64,000 nucleotides of DNA from Antarcticimicrobium sp. (GCF_029212575.1 NZ_JARGPK010000055.1:1-64000), one strand, 5' to 3'; shown: positions 10,398-19,857, counted from the stretch's first letter. Numbers and translations: made by a program. The notes: generated by a model from the sequence alone, not told the origin.

Positions 10398-10561
10398 CAT
10401 TTTACAGCCCCGACACCCGAACCGATCGAGCCGAGGCCGTGCTGCCCGCCCACCGCGCCGAGGAGCTGACTGGCGGCGGAAACCTGGCCCATATCGCCCT
10501 GGGCGACCAGGTCTACACCCTGCGCATCACCCGGGCTGGCAAGCTGATCCTCACCAAATAG
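10394..10561 (+). CDS. hemP: Hemin uptake protein HemP family
   Basis: A 55-residue protein whose C-terminal half, LTGGGNLAHIALGDQVYTLR followed by ITRAGKLILTK, matches the conserved HemP core. HemP proteins are small iron-responsive factors linked to haem uptake; in Burkholderia the protein works as a transcriptional co-activator for haem receptor genes. No haem receptor or hmu transport gene is beside it here. It overlaps the preceding small ORF by ATGA. The RND adaptor gene begins about 115 nt downstream and is probably separate. Confidence 0.85.
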   Translation: MTFYSPDTRTDRAEAVLPAHRAEELTGGGNLAHIALGDQVYTLRITRAGKLILTK

Positions 10562-10676
10562 CCCCTCAGCCACCGCCGCCACGCTTTCGCGCGGCTCTGA
10601 CGCAGGGCCACGGGATTGCAAAATATTCCTTGGTATGCATCTGTGTCCTGCGATGTGGCGGTAGCGAGGATTGGTC

Positions 10677-11657
10677 ATGCGGACATTCATTTTGGCGACG
10701 GCACTGGCGGTTCTGGGGCCGGTCCTGGGGTCTGCGGCGCCGGAACAGGTCGCCGAATGGCGCGAGGTCACCGAATGGAAGGCCGTGTTCGGTCGCGTCG
10801 AGGCGCGGGACTTGATCCCCGCCCGGTCGCGCATCGGTGGCACACTGGTTTCGGTCGATGTGACCGAGGGCAGCACCGTCACCGAGGGGCAGCAAATCGC
10901 CGACATCTACGACCCCAAGCTGAACCTGCAACTCGACTCGGTTCAGGGTCAGGTCGATGCGCTGCTGTCGCAGCTTGAAAATGCCAAGACCGAACTGAAG
11001 CGCGGCGAGGATCTGCTGGAGCGCGGCGTCACCACTGCGCAGCGGCTTGACGCGCTGCGCACCCAGGTCGAGGTGCTGCAAAACCAGATCGAGGCGACCC
11101 GCGCCCAGAAACGCGTGATCGAACAGCAGGCCGCCGAAGGGGCGGTTCTGGCCCCGATTGCCGGCAAGGTGATCGATGTGCCGGTGACCCGCGGCGCTGT
11201 CGTGATGCCGGGCGAGGTGATCGCGCAGATCGGCGGCGGCGGCTTCTTCCTGCGCCTCGCGGTGCCGGAACGGCACGCCGGCTACCTGCGCGAAGGGCTG
11301 GAGATCCGCATCGGCGCCGATGGTCAAAGCCAGCCCGGGCGCCTGGCCAAGGTCTATCCGCAGATCGAGAACGGCCGCGTCATTGCCGATGTCGAGGTCG
11401 AGGGGATGAGCAGCGAGTTCGTCAACGCTCGCGTGCTGGTCAGCCTGCCGGTCGGCCGGCGGATGGCACTGCTGGTCCCGGCCGAGCGGGTGGAGACCCG
11501 CATGGGGCTTGATTTCATTACTGTGCGCGGCCCCGGCGGCGACCCGGTGGACCGCGCCGTGGTGGTGGGTGAAACCCATCCCGTCGATGGCACCCTGATG
11601 GCCGAAATCCTGAGCGGCCTTGCAGCAGGCGATGTTCTGGTGGACAGCCATGAGTGA
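10677..11657 (+). CDS. RND efflux periplasmic adaptor (membrane fusion protein)
   Basis: Links an inner-membrane RND pump to an outer-membrane channel. The 326 residues from the ATG at 10677 (GCGAGGA ribosome site; a TTG two codons upstream is less likely) start with a signal peptide MRTFILATALAVLGPVLGSAA. A split lipoyl domain follows: GTLVSVDVTEGSTVTEGQQI near 55 and GAVLAPIAGKVIDVPVTRGA near 160. A coiled coil of about 85-150 separates the halves, then a beta-barrel. The stop overlaps the pump start by 8 nt. No outer-membrane partner is visible nearby. Confidence 0.92.
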   Translation: MRTFILATALAVLGPVLGSAAPEQVAEWREVTEWKAVFGRVEARDLIPARSRIGGTLVSVDVTEGSTVTEGQQIADIYDPKLNLQLDSVQGQVDALLSQLENAKTELKRGEDLLERGVTTAQRLDALRTQVEVLQNQIEATRAQKRVIEQQAAEGAVLAPIAGKVIDVPVTRGAVVMPGEVIAQIGGGGFFLRLAVPERHAGYLREGLEIRIGADGQSQPGRLAKVYPQIENGRVIADVEVEGMSSEFVNARVLVSLPVGRRMALLVPAERVETRMGLDFITVRGPGGDPVDRAVVVGETHPVDGTLMAEILSGLAAGDVLVDSHE

Positions 11658-14600
11658 GGCCAAGGACAAACCCGGCGCACTCGGCATCGCCGGCAGCCTG
11701 ACCCGCAGCTTCATCCGCTCGCCGCTGACGCCGCTGATGATCCTCGCTGCGCTGGCGGTGGGGCTGGTGGCCCTGGTCAGCCTGCCGCGCGAGGAAGAGC
11801 CGCAGATTTCCGTGCCGCTGGTCGACATCCACATCCAGGCGCCGGGTCTGCGCGCCGAGGATGCGGTCAAGCTGGTGACCGAGCCGATGGAAACCATCGT
11901 CAAGGGAATCAACGGGGTCGAACACGTCTATTCCCAGTCGATGGACGATTACGCCATGGTCACCGCCCGGTTCCTGGTGGGCACCTCGTCCGACGCGGCG
12001 ATCCTGCGCGTGCACGACAAGGTGCGCGGCAACTTCGACCGGATCCCGGTGGGCATCGACGAGCCGCTGATCGTCGGACGCGGGATCGACGACGTGGCCA
12101 TCGTGGCGCTGACGCTGACGCCCAAGGCGGGCGCCGAGGCGATGACCGCCAACGACCTGACCCGCGTCGCGCGCGAGCTTCAGGTCGAGATGGCCAAGAT
12201 CCAGGACGTCGGCCTGACCTACCTCGTCGGCGAAAGCCCCGAGGCGATCCGCATCGCCCCCGATCCCGATCGCCTGGCGCTGTTCGGGGTGACCTTGCAG
12301 CAACTCGCCGGAAAGGTGGAGGCGGCCAACCGGGCCTTTGCCATCGGCACCGTGCGGGACGACGGCGCGCAGATCCCACTGGTGGCGGGTGAAACCCTGC
12401 GCGCCCCGGCCGAGATCGGCAACCTGCTGCTTACCGCGCGCGACGGTCGCCCGGTCTATGTGCGCGACGTGGCCGACATCAGTTTTGTTCCCGACACCTC
12501 GGACAAGATCGTCTCGAACCTCACCCGCGGGGAGGATGGCAGCATCCGCCGCACCCCCGCCGTGACCCTGGCCGTGGCCAAGCGCGCCGGCGCCAACGCC
12601 GTCGTGGTGGCCGAACAGGTGCTGCACCGGGTGCTCCTGCTGGAGGATAGCCTGATCCCCGAGAACGTGGCGGTCGAGGTCACCCGCGATTATGGCGAAA
12701 CCGCCAATGAGAAGGCCAACGAGCTGCTGTTCCACCTCGGGCTGGCGACGATCTCGATCGTGGCGCTGGTGCTGTTCGCCATCGGCTGGCGCGAAAGCAT
12801 CGTGGTGGCGGTGGTGATCCCGGTGACCATCCTGCTCACCCTCTTTGCCGCCTGGATCATGGGCTACACGCTGAACCGGGTGTCGCTCTTCGCGCTGATC
12901 TTCTCGATCGGCATCCTCGTGGACGACGCCATCGTGGTGATCGAGAACATCGCGCGCCACTGGGGCATGCCGGACAAGGCCGACCGCGCCACCAAGGCGG
13001 TTCGCGCCGTGGCCGAGGTCGGAAACCCCACCATCGTCGCCACGCTGACCGTGGTGGCGGCGCTGTTACCGATGCTCTTCGTTTCCGGCCTGATGGGCCC
13101 CTACATGAGCCCGATCCCCGCCAATGCCTCGGCGGCGATGATCTTCTCCTTCTTCGTCGCGGTCATCATCACCCCCTGGCTGATGCTCAAGATCGCCGGC
13201 GGCGCGCCGCTGCATCATGACGAGGCGGGCGGCCATGGCGGTCGGCTGGGGAAACTCTATGCCACCGTGGCGCGGCCGATCCTCAAGACGCGCTGGCGCT
13301 CGGGGCTGTTCCTGCTGATTGCCGCCGGGCTGAGCTTTGGCTCGATGGCGGCCTTCTACACCAAGGACGTGACGGTCAAACTGCTGCCCTTCGATAACAA
13401 GTCCGAGCTTTCGGTGGTGATCGACCTGCCCGAGGGCTCCTCGGTCGAGGCGACCGATTCGGTGGCGCAGGACGTCGCCCGCGCGGTACTCGACCTGCCC
13501 GAGGTGATCTCGATCCAGACCCATGCGGGCGCGGCGGCACCGTTCAACTTCAACGGGCTGGTGCGCCATTACTACCTGCGCGAAAAGCCCGAGCTGGGCG
13601 ACGTGCAGATCAACCTGCTGCCCAAGGCCGAGCGGGATCGCACCAGCCACGACATCGCGCTGGAAATCCGCGAGCGGATCACCGCGCTGGACGTGCCGCC
13701 GGGCACCAGCCTGAAAACGGTCGAGCCGCCCCCCGGCCCGCCGGTGATCGCCACCCTTCTGGCCGAGGTCTACGGTCCCGATGCCGACGCCCGGCGCGAG
13801 GCGGCGCGTCGGATCCGCGCCGCCTTCGAAGAGGTTCCTTTCGTCGTCGATGTGGACGACAACTTCGGCGAACGCAGCCGCCGCCTGCGCGCGACGATCT
13901 CCTCTGACCAGCTGGAGTTCTTCGGCGTGCAGGAATCGGATGTCTTCTCGACCATGGCGATCCTGAACGGCGGCACCACGGTGGGCTATTCCCACCGCGG
14001 CGAGGGGCGCCGCCCGATCCCGATCCGGGTCGAGCGGGGCCGTGACCAGCGCGTCATGGACGAGACCTTTCTGACAACGCCGATCCCGGCCAATGTGCTG
14101 CCCGGCGCGCGTGGGGTAGTCGAACTGGGCGACGTGATCGAGATCCGCGAAGAGCATGCCTCTTTCCCGATCTTCCGCCACAACGGGCGCGCCGCCACCA
14201 TGGTGATGGCCGAGCTTGCCGGCAGTTTCGAGGCACCGCTCTACGGCATGCTGGCGGTCGCCGAGAAGCTGGATGCGATGGACTGGCCCGAGGGCACGAA
14301 ACCCGTGATCGCGCTGAACGGCCAACCCGAGGACGAAAGCCACGTCACCCTGCTCTGGGACGGCGAGTGGGAGGTCACCTGGGTCACCTTCCGCGACATG
14401 GGCGCGGCCTTTGCCGTGGCGCTGCTGGGCATCTACATCCTGGTGGTGGCACAATTCGGCAGCTTCCGTCTGCCGCTGGTGATTCTCACGCCGATCCCGC
14501 TGACCTTCCTCGGCATCATCGGCGGTCACTGGCTGTTCTCGGCGCCGTTCTCGGCCACCTCGATGATCGGTTTCATCGCGCTGGCCGGCATCATCGTGCG

Positions 14601-14859
14601 CAACTCGATCCTGCTGGTGGATTTCATCCGGCACGAGGGCGGCCCGGACATCCCGCTGATCGACACGCTGATCGCGGCCGGGTCCATCCGGTTCAAGCCG
14701 ATCCTGCTGACCGCCATCGCGGCAATGATCGGCGCGGTGGTGATCCTGGCCGACCCGATCTTTCAGGGGCTGGCGATCTCGCTGCTGTTCGGGCTGCTCA
14801 GCTCGACCTTGCTGACGGTGCTGGTGATCCCGGCGATCTACCGGGTGTTCAAGGGCTGA
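11650..14859 (+). CDS. RND efflux transporter permease
   Basis: Proton-driven inner-membrane pump, 1069 residues from the ATG at 11650 inside the end of the adaptor gene. An N-terminal transmembrane helix (LTPLMILAALAVGLVALVSL) is followed by a large periplasmic loop. A helix cluster contains the proton-relay motif ILVDDAIVVIENIARH near residue 430, then a second periplasmic loop and a second helix cluster ending at VLVIPAIYRVFKG. Length and two-fold layout match the family. Substrate class (drug versus other) cannot be decided from sequence alone. Confidence 0.93.
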   Translation: MSEAKDKPGALGIAGSLTRSFIRSPLTPLMILAALAVGLVALVSLPREEEPQISVPLVDIHIQAPGLRAEDAVKLVTEPMETIVKGINGVEHVYSQSMDDYAMVTARFLVGTSSDAAILRVHDKVRGNFDRIPVGIDEPLIVGRGIDDVAIVALTLTPKAGAEAMTANDLTRVARELQVEMAKIQDVGLTYLVGESPEAIRIAPDPDRLALFGVTLQQLAGKVEAANRAFAIGTVRDDGAQIPLVAGETLRAPAEIGNLLLTARDGRPVYVRDVADISFVPDTSDKIVSNLTRGEDGSIRRTPAVTLAVAKRAGANAVVVAEQVLHRVLLLEDSLIPENVAVEVTRDYGETANEKANELLFHLGLATISIVALVLFAIGWRESIVVAVVIPVTILLTLFAAWIMGYTLNRVSLFALIFSIGILVDDAIVVIENIARHWGMPDKADRATKAVRAVAEVGNPTIVATLTVVAALLPMLFVSGLMGPYMSPIPANASAAMIFSFFVAVIITPWLMLKIAGGAPLHHDEAGGHGGRLGKLYATVARPILKTRWRSGLFLLIAAGLSFGSMAAFYTKDVTVKLLPFDNKSELSVVIDLPEGSSVEATDSVAQDVARAVLDLPEVISIQTHAGAAAPFNFNGLVRHYYLREKPELGDVQINLLPKAERDRTSHDIALEIRERITALDVPPGTSLKTVEPPPGPPVIATLLAEVYGPDADARREAARRIRAAFEEVPFVVDVDDNFGERSRRLRATISSDQLEFFGVQESDVFSTMAILNGGTTVGYSHRGEGRRPIPIRVERGRDQRVMDETFLTTPIPANVLPGARGVVELGDVIEIREEHASFPIFRHNGRAATMVMAELAGSFEAPLYGMLAVAEKLDAMDWPEGTKPVIALNGQPEDESHVTLLWDGEWEVTWVTFRDMGAAFAVALLGIYILVVAQFGSFRLPLVILTPIPLTFLGIIGGHWLFSAPFSATSMIGFIALAGIIVRNSILLVDFIRHEGGPDIPLIDTLIAAGSIRFKPILLTAIAAMIGAVVILADPIFQGLAISLLFGLLSSTLLTVLVIPAIYRVFKG

Positions 14860-14870
14860 TCCGAGGCGCT

Positions 14871-14894
14871 TCGGGGGGCTCTCCGGCCCCCCGA
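14871..14894 (+). terminator. Hairpin after the RND operon
   Basis: A perfect 9-bp inverted repeat (TCGGGGGGC with GCCCCCCGA) around a 6-nt loop begins 11 nt after the pump stop. No immediate T-run follows, so it is a strong hairpin but an imperfect intrinsic terminator. Confidence 0.55.
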
Positions 14895-14903
14895 CCTGCC
14901 GGT

Positions 14904-14936
14904 CATTTTCTGGCTGAAAATACTCCCGCCGGAGGC
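14904..14936 (-). repeat. Dispersed intergenic repeat, copy A
   Basis: Read on the minus strand this is GCCTCCGGCGGGAGTATTTT followed by CAGCCAGAAAATG. It closely resembles copies at 21883, 32971 and 47791. It sits between two convergent 3' ends (RND pump and dehydrogenase). The CTCC-GGCG-GGAG mini-hairpin followed by TATTTT suggests transcript termination or 3'-end processing. Confidence 0.7.
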
Positions 14937-14970
14937 CTGCGCCCAAGGCGCAGTTCCGCAGGGTCAGCGC

Positions 14971-15834
14971 CTATTTCAGCCGCTTGATCAGGCTGGAGGT
15001 GTCCCAGCGCCCGCCGCCCATGGCCTGCACATCCTTGTAGAACTGGTCGACCAGCGCGGTGATGGGCAGGCTGGCGCCGATCTCGTCGGCGGTATCCAGG
15101 CAGATCCCCAGATCCTTGCGCATCCAGTCGACCGCAAAGCCATAGTCGAACTTGTCGTCGATCATGGTCTCGTGCCGGTTCGCCATCTGCCACGACCCGG
15201 CCGCGCCGCCGGCGATCACCTCGACCACCGCGCGGCCGTCAAGCCCGGCCTTCTGGGCGAAATTGACCCCCTCGCTCAGCGCCTGCACCAGCCCGGCGAT
15301 GCAGATCTGGTTGACCATCTTGGTCAATTGCCCGGCGCCGCTCTCGCCCAGCCGCTTGATGGAGCGGCCATAGGCCTGCATCACCGGCTCGGCGGCATCG
15401 TATTGTTCCGCATCGCCGCCGCACATGATCGACAGCACCCCGTTCTCGGCCCCGGCCTGACCGCCGGAAACCGGCGCATCGACAAAGCCCAGCCCGGCGG
15501 GTTTGGCCAAAGCGTACATTTCGGTGGTGACTTTGGACGATACCGTGGTGTGATCGACGAAGATCGCGCCGCGTTCCATCCCGGCAAAGGCGCCGTCCTC
15601 GCCGGTGCAGACCGCGCGCAGGTCGTCGTCGTTGCCGACGCAGGCCATGACGAAATCGGCGCCTGCCGCCGCCTCGCGCGGGGTGGCGGCCATGGCGCCG
15701 CCGTGCTCGGCGACCCATTTCTCGGCCTTGGCCGGGGTGCGGTTGTAGACCGTCACCTCATGGCCCGCCTTTGCCAGATGCCCGGCCATCGGGTAGCCCA
15801 TCACGCCCAGCCCCAGAAACGCAACCTTCGCCAT
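14971..15834 (-). CDS. NAD(P)-dependent 3-hydroxyisobutyrate dehydrogenase family protein
   Basis: A beta-hydroxyacid dehydrogenase of 287 residues. The Rossmann motif GLGVMGYPMAGHL is at the N-terminus, the family substrate motif DAPVSGGQAGAENG is near residue 118, and the catalytic Lys is in GQLTKMVNQ near 170. Possible substrates include 3-hydroxyisobutyrate, tartronate semialdehyde or succinic semialdehyde; the sequence does not separate these. It lies downstream of the FMO operon on the same strand, separated by 111 nt, so cotranscription is possible but not shown. Confidence 0.88.
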   Translation of the reverse strand: MAKVAFLGLGVMGYPMAGHLAKAGHEVTVYNRTPAKAEKWVAEHGGAMAATPREAAAGADFVMACVGNDDDLRAVCTGEDGAFAGMERGAIFVDHTTVSSKVTTEMYALAKPAGLGFVDAPVSGGQAGAENGVLSIMCGGDAEQYDAAEPVMQAYGRSIKRLGESGAGQLTKMVNQICIAGLVQALSEGVNFAQKAGLDGRAVVEVIAGGAAGSWQMANRHETMIDDKFDYGFAVDWMRKDLGICLDTADEIGASLPITALVDQFYKDVQAMGGGRWDTSSLIKRLK

Positions 15835-15945
15835 TCTCTCGTCCTTTCGCTTGTCCTGTCATCGGGCCGCGCCCGCTTGCCCGCGACCTTAGCCGCCCGG
15901 CCAGGGATCGGAAAGCCCGCCGGCGACGGCGCGTCCGCCGGGCCG

Positions 15946-16707
15946 TTACCTCCCGCCGATGTTGCGCTCCATCAGCTTCTGGAACAGGCGCGGCGACAGC
16001 CGGTTGATCCGCCAGGCCAGCCGCGCCACGCGGCCGACGGGGATGAAATCGCGGCGACGCTCCAGCCCGCGCAGGATCTCCGCCGCCGCCTGATCCGGCG
16101 TCATGTAGTCCATCCCGTCGCCGGCCGAGCCGGGGCGGGCGATGCCGTCGTCGCCGCGCTCCGGCTTGCCGATGTTGGTGGCCACGAAGGACGGCGCGGC
16201 GATGGCGACATGCACGCCATGCGCGCGCTCCTCGGATCGCAGCGAGGAAAAGAACCCCTCCAGCGCATGTTTCGAGGCGGCATAGGCGGTGCGTTGATAG
16301 AGCGGCGAGAACCCGGCGACCGAGGAGATCGCCAGGTGGGTGCCGCGCGCCTTGCGTACCGGGGCCAGCAGGGCGCGGGCCATTTCCACGGCGGCGAAAT
16401 AGTTGATCTCGAACACCCGCCGATGGCTGGCGGCATCGGTCGCGTCGAATGCCCCGATCTGGGTCACGCCGGCGTTGTAGATCGCAAGGTCGACCGCGCC
16501 GCCACTCCACTCCGTCACCCGCGCCAAGGCATGGGTCAGGCTGCCCCTGTCGGTCAGGTCGCAGGCGAGGGGGAGTTGCGTGGCGCTCTCTTCCAGCCCC
16601 TCGGTGCGGAGATCGAGCAGCGCGACGGCCCAGCCCCCGGCCTGCAATCGCGCCGACAAGGCGCGGCCCAATCCCCCGGCGCCGCCGGAAATCACCGCGT
16701 ACCTCAT
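15946..16707 (-). CDS. Short-chain dehydrogenase/reductase
   Basis: Oxidoreductase of 253 residues starting at the ATG at 16707, coupled to the upstream epimerase by an ATGA overlap; a start seven codons earlier is less likely. It shows the glycine-rich cofactor motif GGAGGLGRA, the NAG motif in YNAGVTQ, the catalytic Ser in AISSVAG and YAASK near residue 150. The C-terminal FIPVGRVARLAWRINRLSPR is basic and may touch the membrane, as in lipid- or steroid-active SDRs. It is the fourth gene of the FMO-led operon; the substrate is unknown. Confidence 0.9.
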   Translation of the reverse strand: MRYAVISGGAGGLGRALSARLQAGGWAVALLDLRTEGLEESATQLPLACDLTDRGSLTHALARVTEWSGGAVDLAIYNAGVTQIGAFDATDAASHRRVFEINYFAAVEMARALLAPVRKARGTHLAISSVAGFSPLYQRTAYAASKHALEGFFSSLRSEERAHGVHVAIAAPSFVATNIGKPERGDDGIARPGSAGDGMDYMTPDQAAAEILRGLERRRDFIPVGRVARLAWRINRLSPRLFQKLMERNIGGR

Positions 16708-17642
16708 AGCCCCGCCCATGTTTTCCAAAGCTCGAAGGTCTCCGCGCTGGTCTTCTCCGGCACATAGCCGAATTCCCGTTTCAGCGCGTCATTGGCCAGC
16801 ACCGGGCGGTATTGCAGGAACCGCACCTGTTCCGGTCCATAGCGCGACAGGCCCAGCGGGTGGGCAATCGTCAGCGCCGCCTTGAGCGCCCAGGCCGGCA
16901 GGCGCAGCACCGGCTTGCCCAGCCGCCCGGCGATCTCGGACATTCCCAGTGCGCCGTCACCGGCCACGTTGTAGATCCCCGCCGGTCCATCGGTGGCCGC
17001 GCGCAGCAGGATGCGGGCCAGGTCGCGGGTCCAGATGAAGACAAAGGGGCTGTCGCTGCCCTTGATCGTCAAGAGCCGCGTCTTGCGAAACAGCGCGGTG
17101 ATCTGGTTGTCGGTGCCTTGCCCCAGCACCGTGCCGACGCGCAGTACCACCTGTTCCAGCTCCGGATGGGTGCGACGGGTCTCGGCCAGCATCTCCTCGA
17201 CCTGCCGCTTGTGGTCTGAATAGGGGAACTCCGGGTTGCCGCGCACCGGGTCGCTTTCGCGCAGCCAGGCCGGGTTGTCGGCGTGATAGCCATAAGCCGC
17301 GCCCGAGGAGGTGACCACCAGCCGCCGGGTTCCGGCCGCCAGAGCCGCGGCGAGAACCTTTTTCGTGCCTTCCACGTCCACCCGGTGGGCTAAGGCGCGT
17401 CCCGATCCCGGCGGCGGCGTGACGATCGAGGCCAGGTGCACGATCACCTCGGGCCTTTCCACCCCGATCACCTGGGCGGGGTCGTCGGTGGTCACGTCCA
17501 TGCGGGCGAAGCGCGCGGTCGCGGGCAGCGCGGCGGGTTCGGCAAGGTCGGTGGCGATGACCTCATGGCCTGATCCGGCCAGTTCGGCCAGCAGCGCCCG
17601 CCCGACCATGCCGCCTGCGCCGGTGATCAGGATGCGGCTCAT
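16704..17642 (-). CDS. NAD-dependent epimerase/dehydratase family protein
   Basis: Extended SDR of 312 residues: MSRILITGAGGMVGRALLAE is the cofactor site, VVTSSGAAYGY holds the catalytic Ser, and the usual Tyr-x3-Lys appears as YSDHK near residue 155. Members act on nucleotide sugars or as hydroxysteroid-type dehydrogenases. Being in one operon with an FMO, a bile-acid-type symporter and another SDR makes a catabolic role on a hydrophobic ketone or alcohol more likely than sugar metabolism, but this is inference. ATGA overlaps join it to both neighbours. Confidence 0.86.
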   Translation of the reverse strand: MSRILITGAGGMVGRALLAELAGSGHEVIATDLAEPAALPATARFARMDVTTDDPAQVIGVERPEVIVHLASIVTPPPGSGRALAHRVDVEGTKKVLAAALAAGTRRLVVTSSGAAYGYHADNPAWLRESDPVRGNPEFPYSDHKRQVEEMLAETRRTHPELEQVVLRVGTVLGQGTDNQITALFRKTRLLTIKGSDSPFVFIWTRDLARILLRAATDGPAGIYNVAGDGALGMSEIAGRLGKPVLRLPAWALKAALTIAHPLGLSRYGPEQVRFLQYRPVLANDALKREFGYVPEKTSAETFELWKTWAGL

Positions 17643-18541
17643 CGCGCCGCCTCGGTCCGGGCCATCAGCGCGGCCAGCGCGATGCCCGAGATCGCATGCC
17701 AGATGCCCCAGAATGCCGCGACCACTGCCATCCCGCCCAGACCCCCGAAGAAGGCAAAGATCAGCACCAGCCCAAGGCCGGAGTTCTGGATTCCGGTCTC
17801 GATGGTGACCGCGCGGCGATTGAAGGGGGACAGCCGGGCCAGAGTGGCCACGGTCCAGCCGCCCCCCAATGCCAGGGCGTTGTGCAGGATCACAAGACCC
17901 GCAACCGCCCCGGCATACCCCAGGAAGAAATCCCAGTTCGCCGCCAGCGCCAGCACGATGAAGGCGAAGAAGATCGTCATCGACAGCACCTGTAGTGGCC
18001 GATGCAGCCGCGCCGTGAGCTGCGGGCGACGCATGTTCAACTGCACCCCGAGCACCAGCGGCAGCACCAGCATCAGCCCCACGGTGATCGCCACCTGCAC
18101 CGGGTCGATGGCGGTTTCGCGCAGGATGTCGCGGGTGGGCCCGTAAAGCCCGCCCCAGAGCGCGATGTTGACCGGCGTCAGCAGGATCGCTCCCACCGTG
18201 GCAAAGGCGGTCATCGACACCGACAGCGCGGCATTGCCCCCCGCGCGATGGGTGATGAAGTTGGAGATATTGCCGCCCGGACAGGCCGCGACCAGGATCA
18301 GCCCCAGCGCGATCGAGGGGCGCGGCTGGGTCGCCAGGATCATCAGATAGGTCAGGACGGGCAGCACGAGGAACTGTGAAAAAAGGCCGATTATCAGCGG
18401 CTTGGGGGCGCGGCGCAGGCGTTGGAAATCCTCGGGCTTCAGGTCGATGGCGATGGAGAACATCACCACCGCAAGGATCGCGTTCAGCAGCGTCAGCGAG
18501 GCGGGGCTGAAATTCAGCGTGATCTCGTCGATGCCACTCAT
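17639..18541 (-). CDS. Bile acid:sodium symporter family transporter
   Basis: Inner-membrane protein of 300 residues with 9-10 hydrophobic segments, starting MSGIDEITLNFSPASLTLLN. The BASS-family features are VMFSIAIDLKPEDF, ACPGGNISNFITHRAGGN (the sodium-site crossing helix) and TIETGIQNSGLGLVL. The family moves organic anions with sodium, including bile acids, pyruvate and pantothenate. Coupling by ATGA overlap to an FMO upstream and an epimerase downstream suggests uptake of the substrate degraded by the operon. A frame extension into the FMO gene is ignored. Confidence 0.9.
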   Translation of the reverse strand: MSGIDEITLNFSPASLTLLNAILAVVMFSIAIDLKPEDFQRLRRAPKPLIIGLFSQFLVLPVLTYLMILATQPRPSIALGLILVAACPGGNISNFITHRAGGNAALSVSMTAFATVGAILLTPVNIALWGGLYGPTRDILRETAIDPVQVAITVGLMLVLPLVLGVQLNMRRPQLTARLHRPLQVLSMTIFFAFIVLALAANWDFFLGYAGAVAGLVILHNALALGGGWTVATLARLSPFNRRAVTIETGIQNSGLGLVLIFAFFGGLGGMAVVAAFWGIWHAISGIALAALMARTEAAR

Positions 18542-19857
18542 GCCGCTTGTCCCCGCTTGAGCCGGGCGATCCAGCCGGTGACCGCTTTGCGATAGGTGGC
18601 CTTGTCGACGTAATAGGCCATGCGGGGAAGATCGAGGTAGGCCATACCGCCGGTCGCACGGTCGAACCCTTTCGCCTTTTCCCGTTGCAGCGTCTTTGCC
18701 TCGGTGGTGCCGTCGCGCAGCCCGGCGATATAGCGTGCCACCATCTCGGCCTGTTCGTGGCGTCCCTGCCACCCCAGCCCGCTGGCCTCGACCATGCCCA
18801 GCACGAAAAGGTCGTCGCGGGTGGGGTGCATGGCATTGAGGTAGAGATGCGGCGCGTCGCCTTGCCAGTTCAGCAGCGCGGCATCGATGAAGGGGTAATG
18901 CAGCTTGTAGCCGGTGGCGGCGACGATCATGTCATAATCGCGCGCCGAACCGTCGGCGAAATGTACGGTTTTCCCCTCGAAACGTACGATGTCGGGCCGG
19001 ATCGCAAGATCGCCATGCCCGGCGTGGTGCATCACCAGCGAGTTGACCACCGGGTGGCTCTCGTAAAGCTGGTAGTCGGGTTTCGGAAATCCATACCGCT
19101 GCGGATCGCCGACGAACCATTTCAGGATCAGCCCGTCGATCCGCCGCTTGAGCCACATCGGCAGTTTGATCAGCCCGCCCATGGTGTCGGCGGGTTTGCC
19201 AAAGACGTATTTCGGCACGAAGTAATAGCCGCGCCGCATCGACAGGTCGCAGCTTTGCCCGTGGTGGATCGCGTCCACCGCGATGTCGCAGCCCGAGTTT
19301 CCGGCGCCGATGATCAGCACCCGCTTGCTGTCGAACTGGCTGGCGCTGCGATAGCCGGAGGAATGGATCAACGCACCGTCGAACTGGCCGGGAAACTCCG
19401 GCATGTTGGGTTCCGACAGGGTGCCGTTGGCGATCAGCACGCCGGCGAAAACCTCGTCGTGTGTGCCCTCGGCGTCGCTCCATGAGACACGCCAGCCCTC
19501 GCCGGACCCGCCGAGCGGCTCGACCTTGGTCACCTCGGCGCCGAAATGGTAGTGGCGGTAGAGATCGAATGCCCTAGCGAAATCGCGGAAGTACTGTTTC
19601 AGTTCCCGGTGCGAAGGATAGTCAGCGACCCCTTCGCGCATCGGGAAATCGGTGAACTCGGTCATCGTTTTGGACGAGATCAGATGGGCGCTGTCGTACA
19701 TCGTCGATTTCGGCCCGTCGATGTCCCACAGCCCGCCCACGTCCGAATGCAATTCGAACCCCTGGAACGGGATGTCCTGTTCGGCCAGAACCTTGGCCGC
19801 GGCCAATCCCATCGGTCCGGCCCCGATAAGGGCGAACCTGTCGCGCGTTTCCGTCAT
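18538..19857 (-). CDS. Flavin-containing monooxygenase
   Basis: FAD/NADPH enzyme of 439 residues inserting one oxygen atom, typically at N or S, sometimes into a ketone. FAD motif GAGPMGLAAAK is near residue 10, the exact FMO fingerprint FDGALIHSSGY (FxGxxxHxxxY) near 165, the NADPH motif GAGNSGCDIA near 190, and ATGY near 305. The fingerprint favours FMO over Baeyer-Villiger oxygenase. The start at 19857 has a GGGAGGAAAC ribosome site. It is the first gene of a four-gene coupled operon divergent from a TetR regulator. Confidence 0.92.
   Translation of the reverse strand: MTETRDRFALIGAGPMGLAAAKVLAEQDIPFQGFELHSDVGGLWDIDGPKSTMYDSAHLISSKTMTEFTDFPMREGVADYPSHRELKQYFRDFARAFDLYRHYHFGAEVTKVEPLGGSGEGWRVSWSDAEGTHDEVFAGVLIANGTLSEPNMPEFPGQFDGALIHSSGYRSASQFDSKRVLIIGAGNSGCDIAVDAIHHGQSCDLSMRRGYYFVPKYVFGKPADTMGGLIKLPMWLKRRIDGLILKWFVGDPQRYGFPKPDYQLYESHPVVNSLVMHHAGHGDLAIRPDIVRFEGKTVHFADGSARDYDMIVAATGYKLHYPFIDAALLNWQGDAPHLYLNAMHPTRDDLFVLGMVEASGLGWQGRHEQAEMVARYIAGLRDGTTEAKTLQREKAKGFDRATGGMAYLDLPRMAYYVDKATYRKAVTGWIARLKRGQAA

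Noticed and set aside
13066-14946. A 626-codon minus-strand frame opposite the RND pump
   Set aside because: Composition typical of an antisense shadow (Arg/Gln/His/Asp-rich, no hydrophobic core); the pump is intact.
15910-15945. GC hairpin downstream of the SDR gene
   Set aside because: The arms match only with a three-base bulge and the T-run is short; too weak to list as a terminator.
18538-19857. The FMO as trimethylamine monooxygenase (Tmm) or a Baeyer-Villiger enzyme
   Set aside because: The fingerprint ends in Tyr as in FMOs rather than the BVMO Trp-Pro/Asp form, and the operon lacks tmd or TMAO-linked genes.
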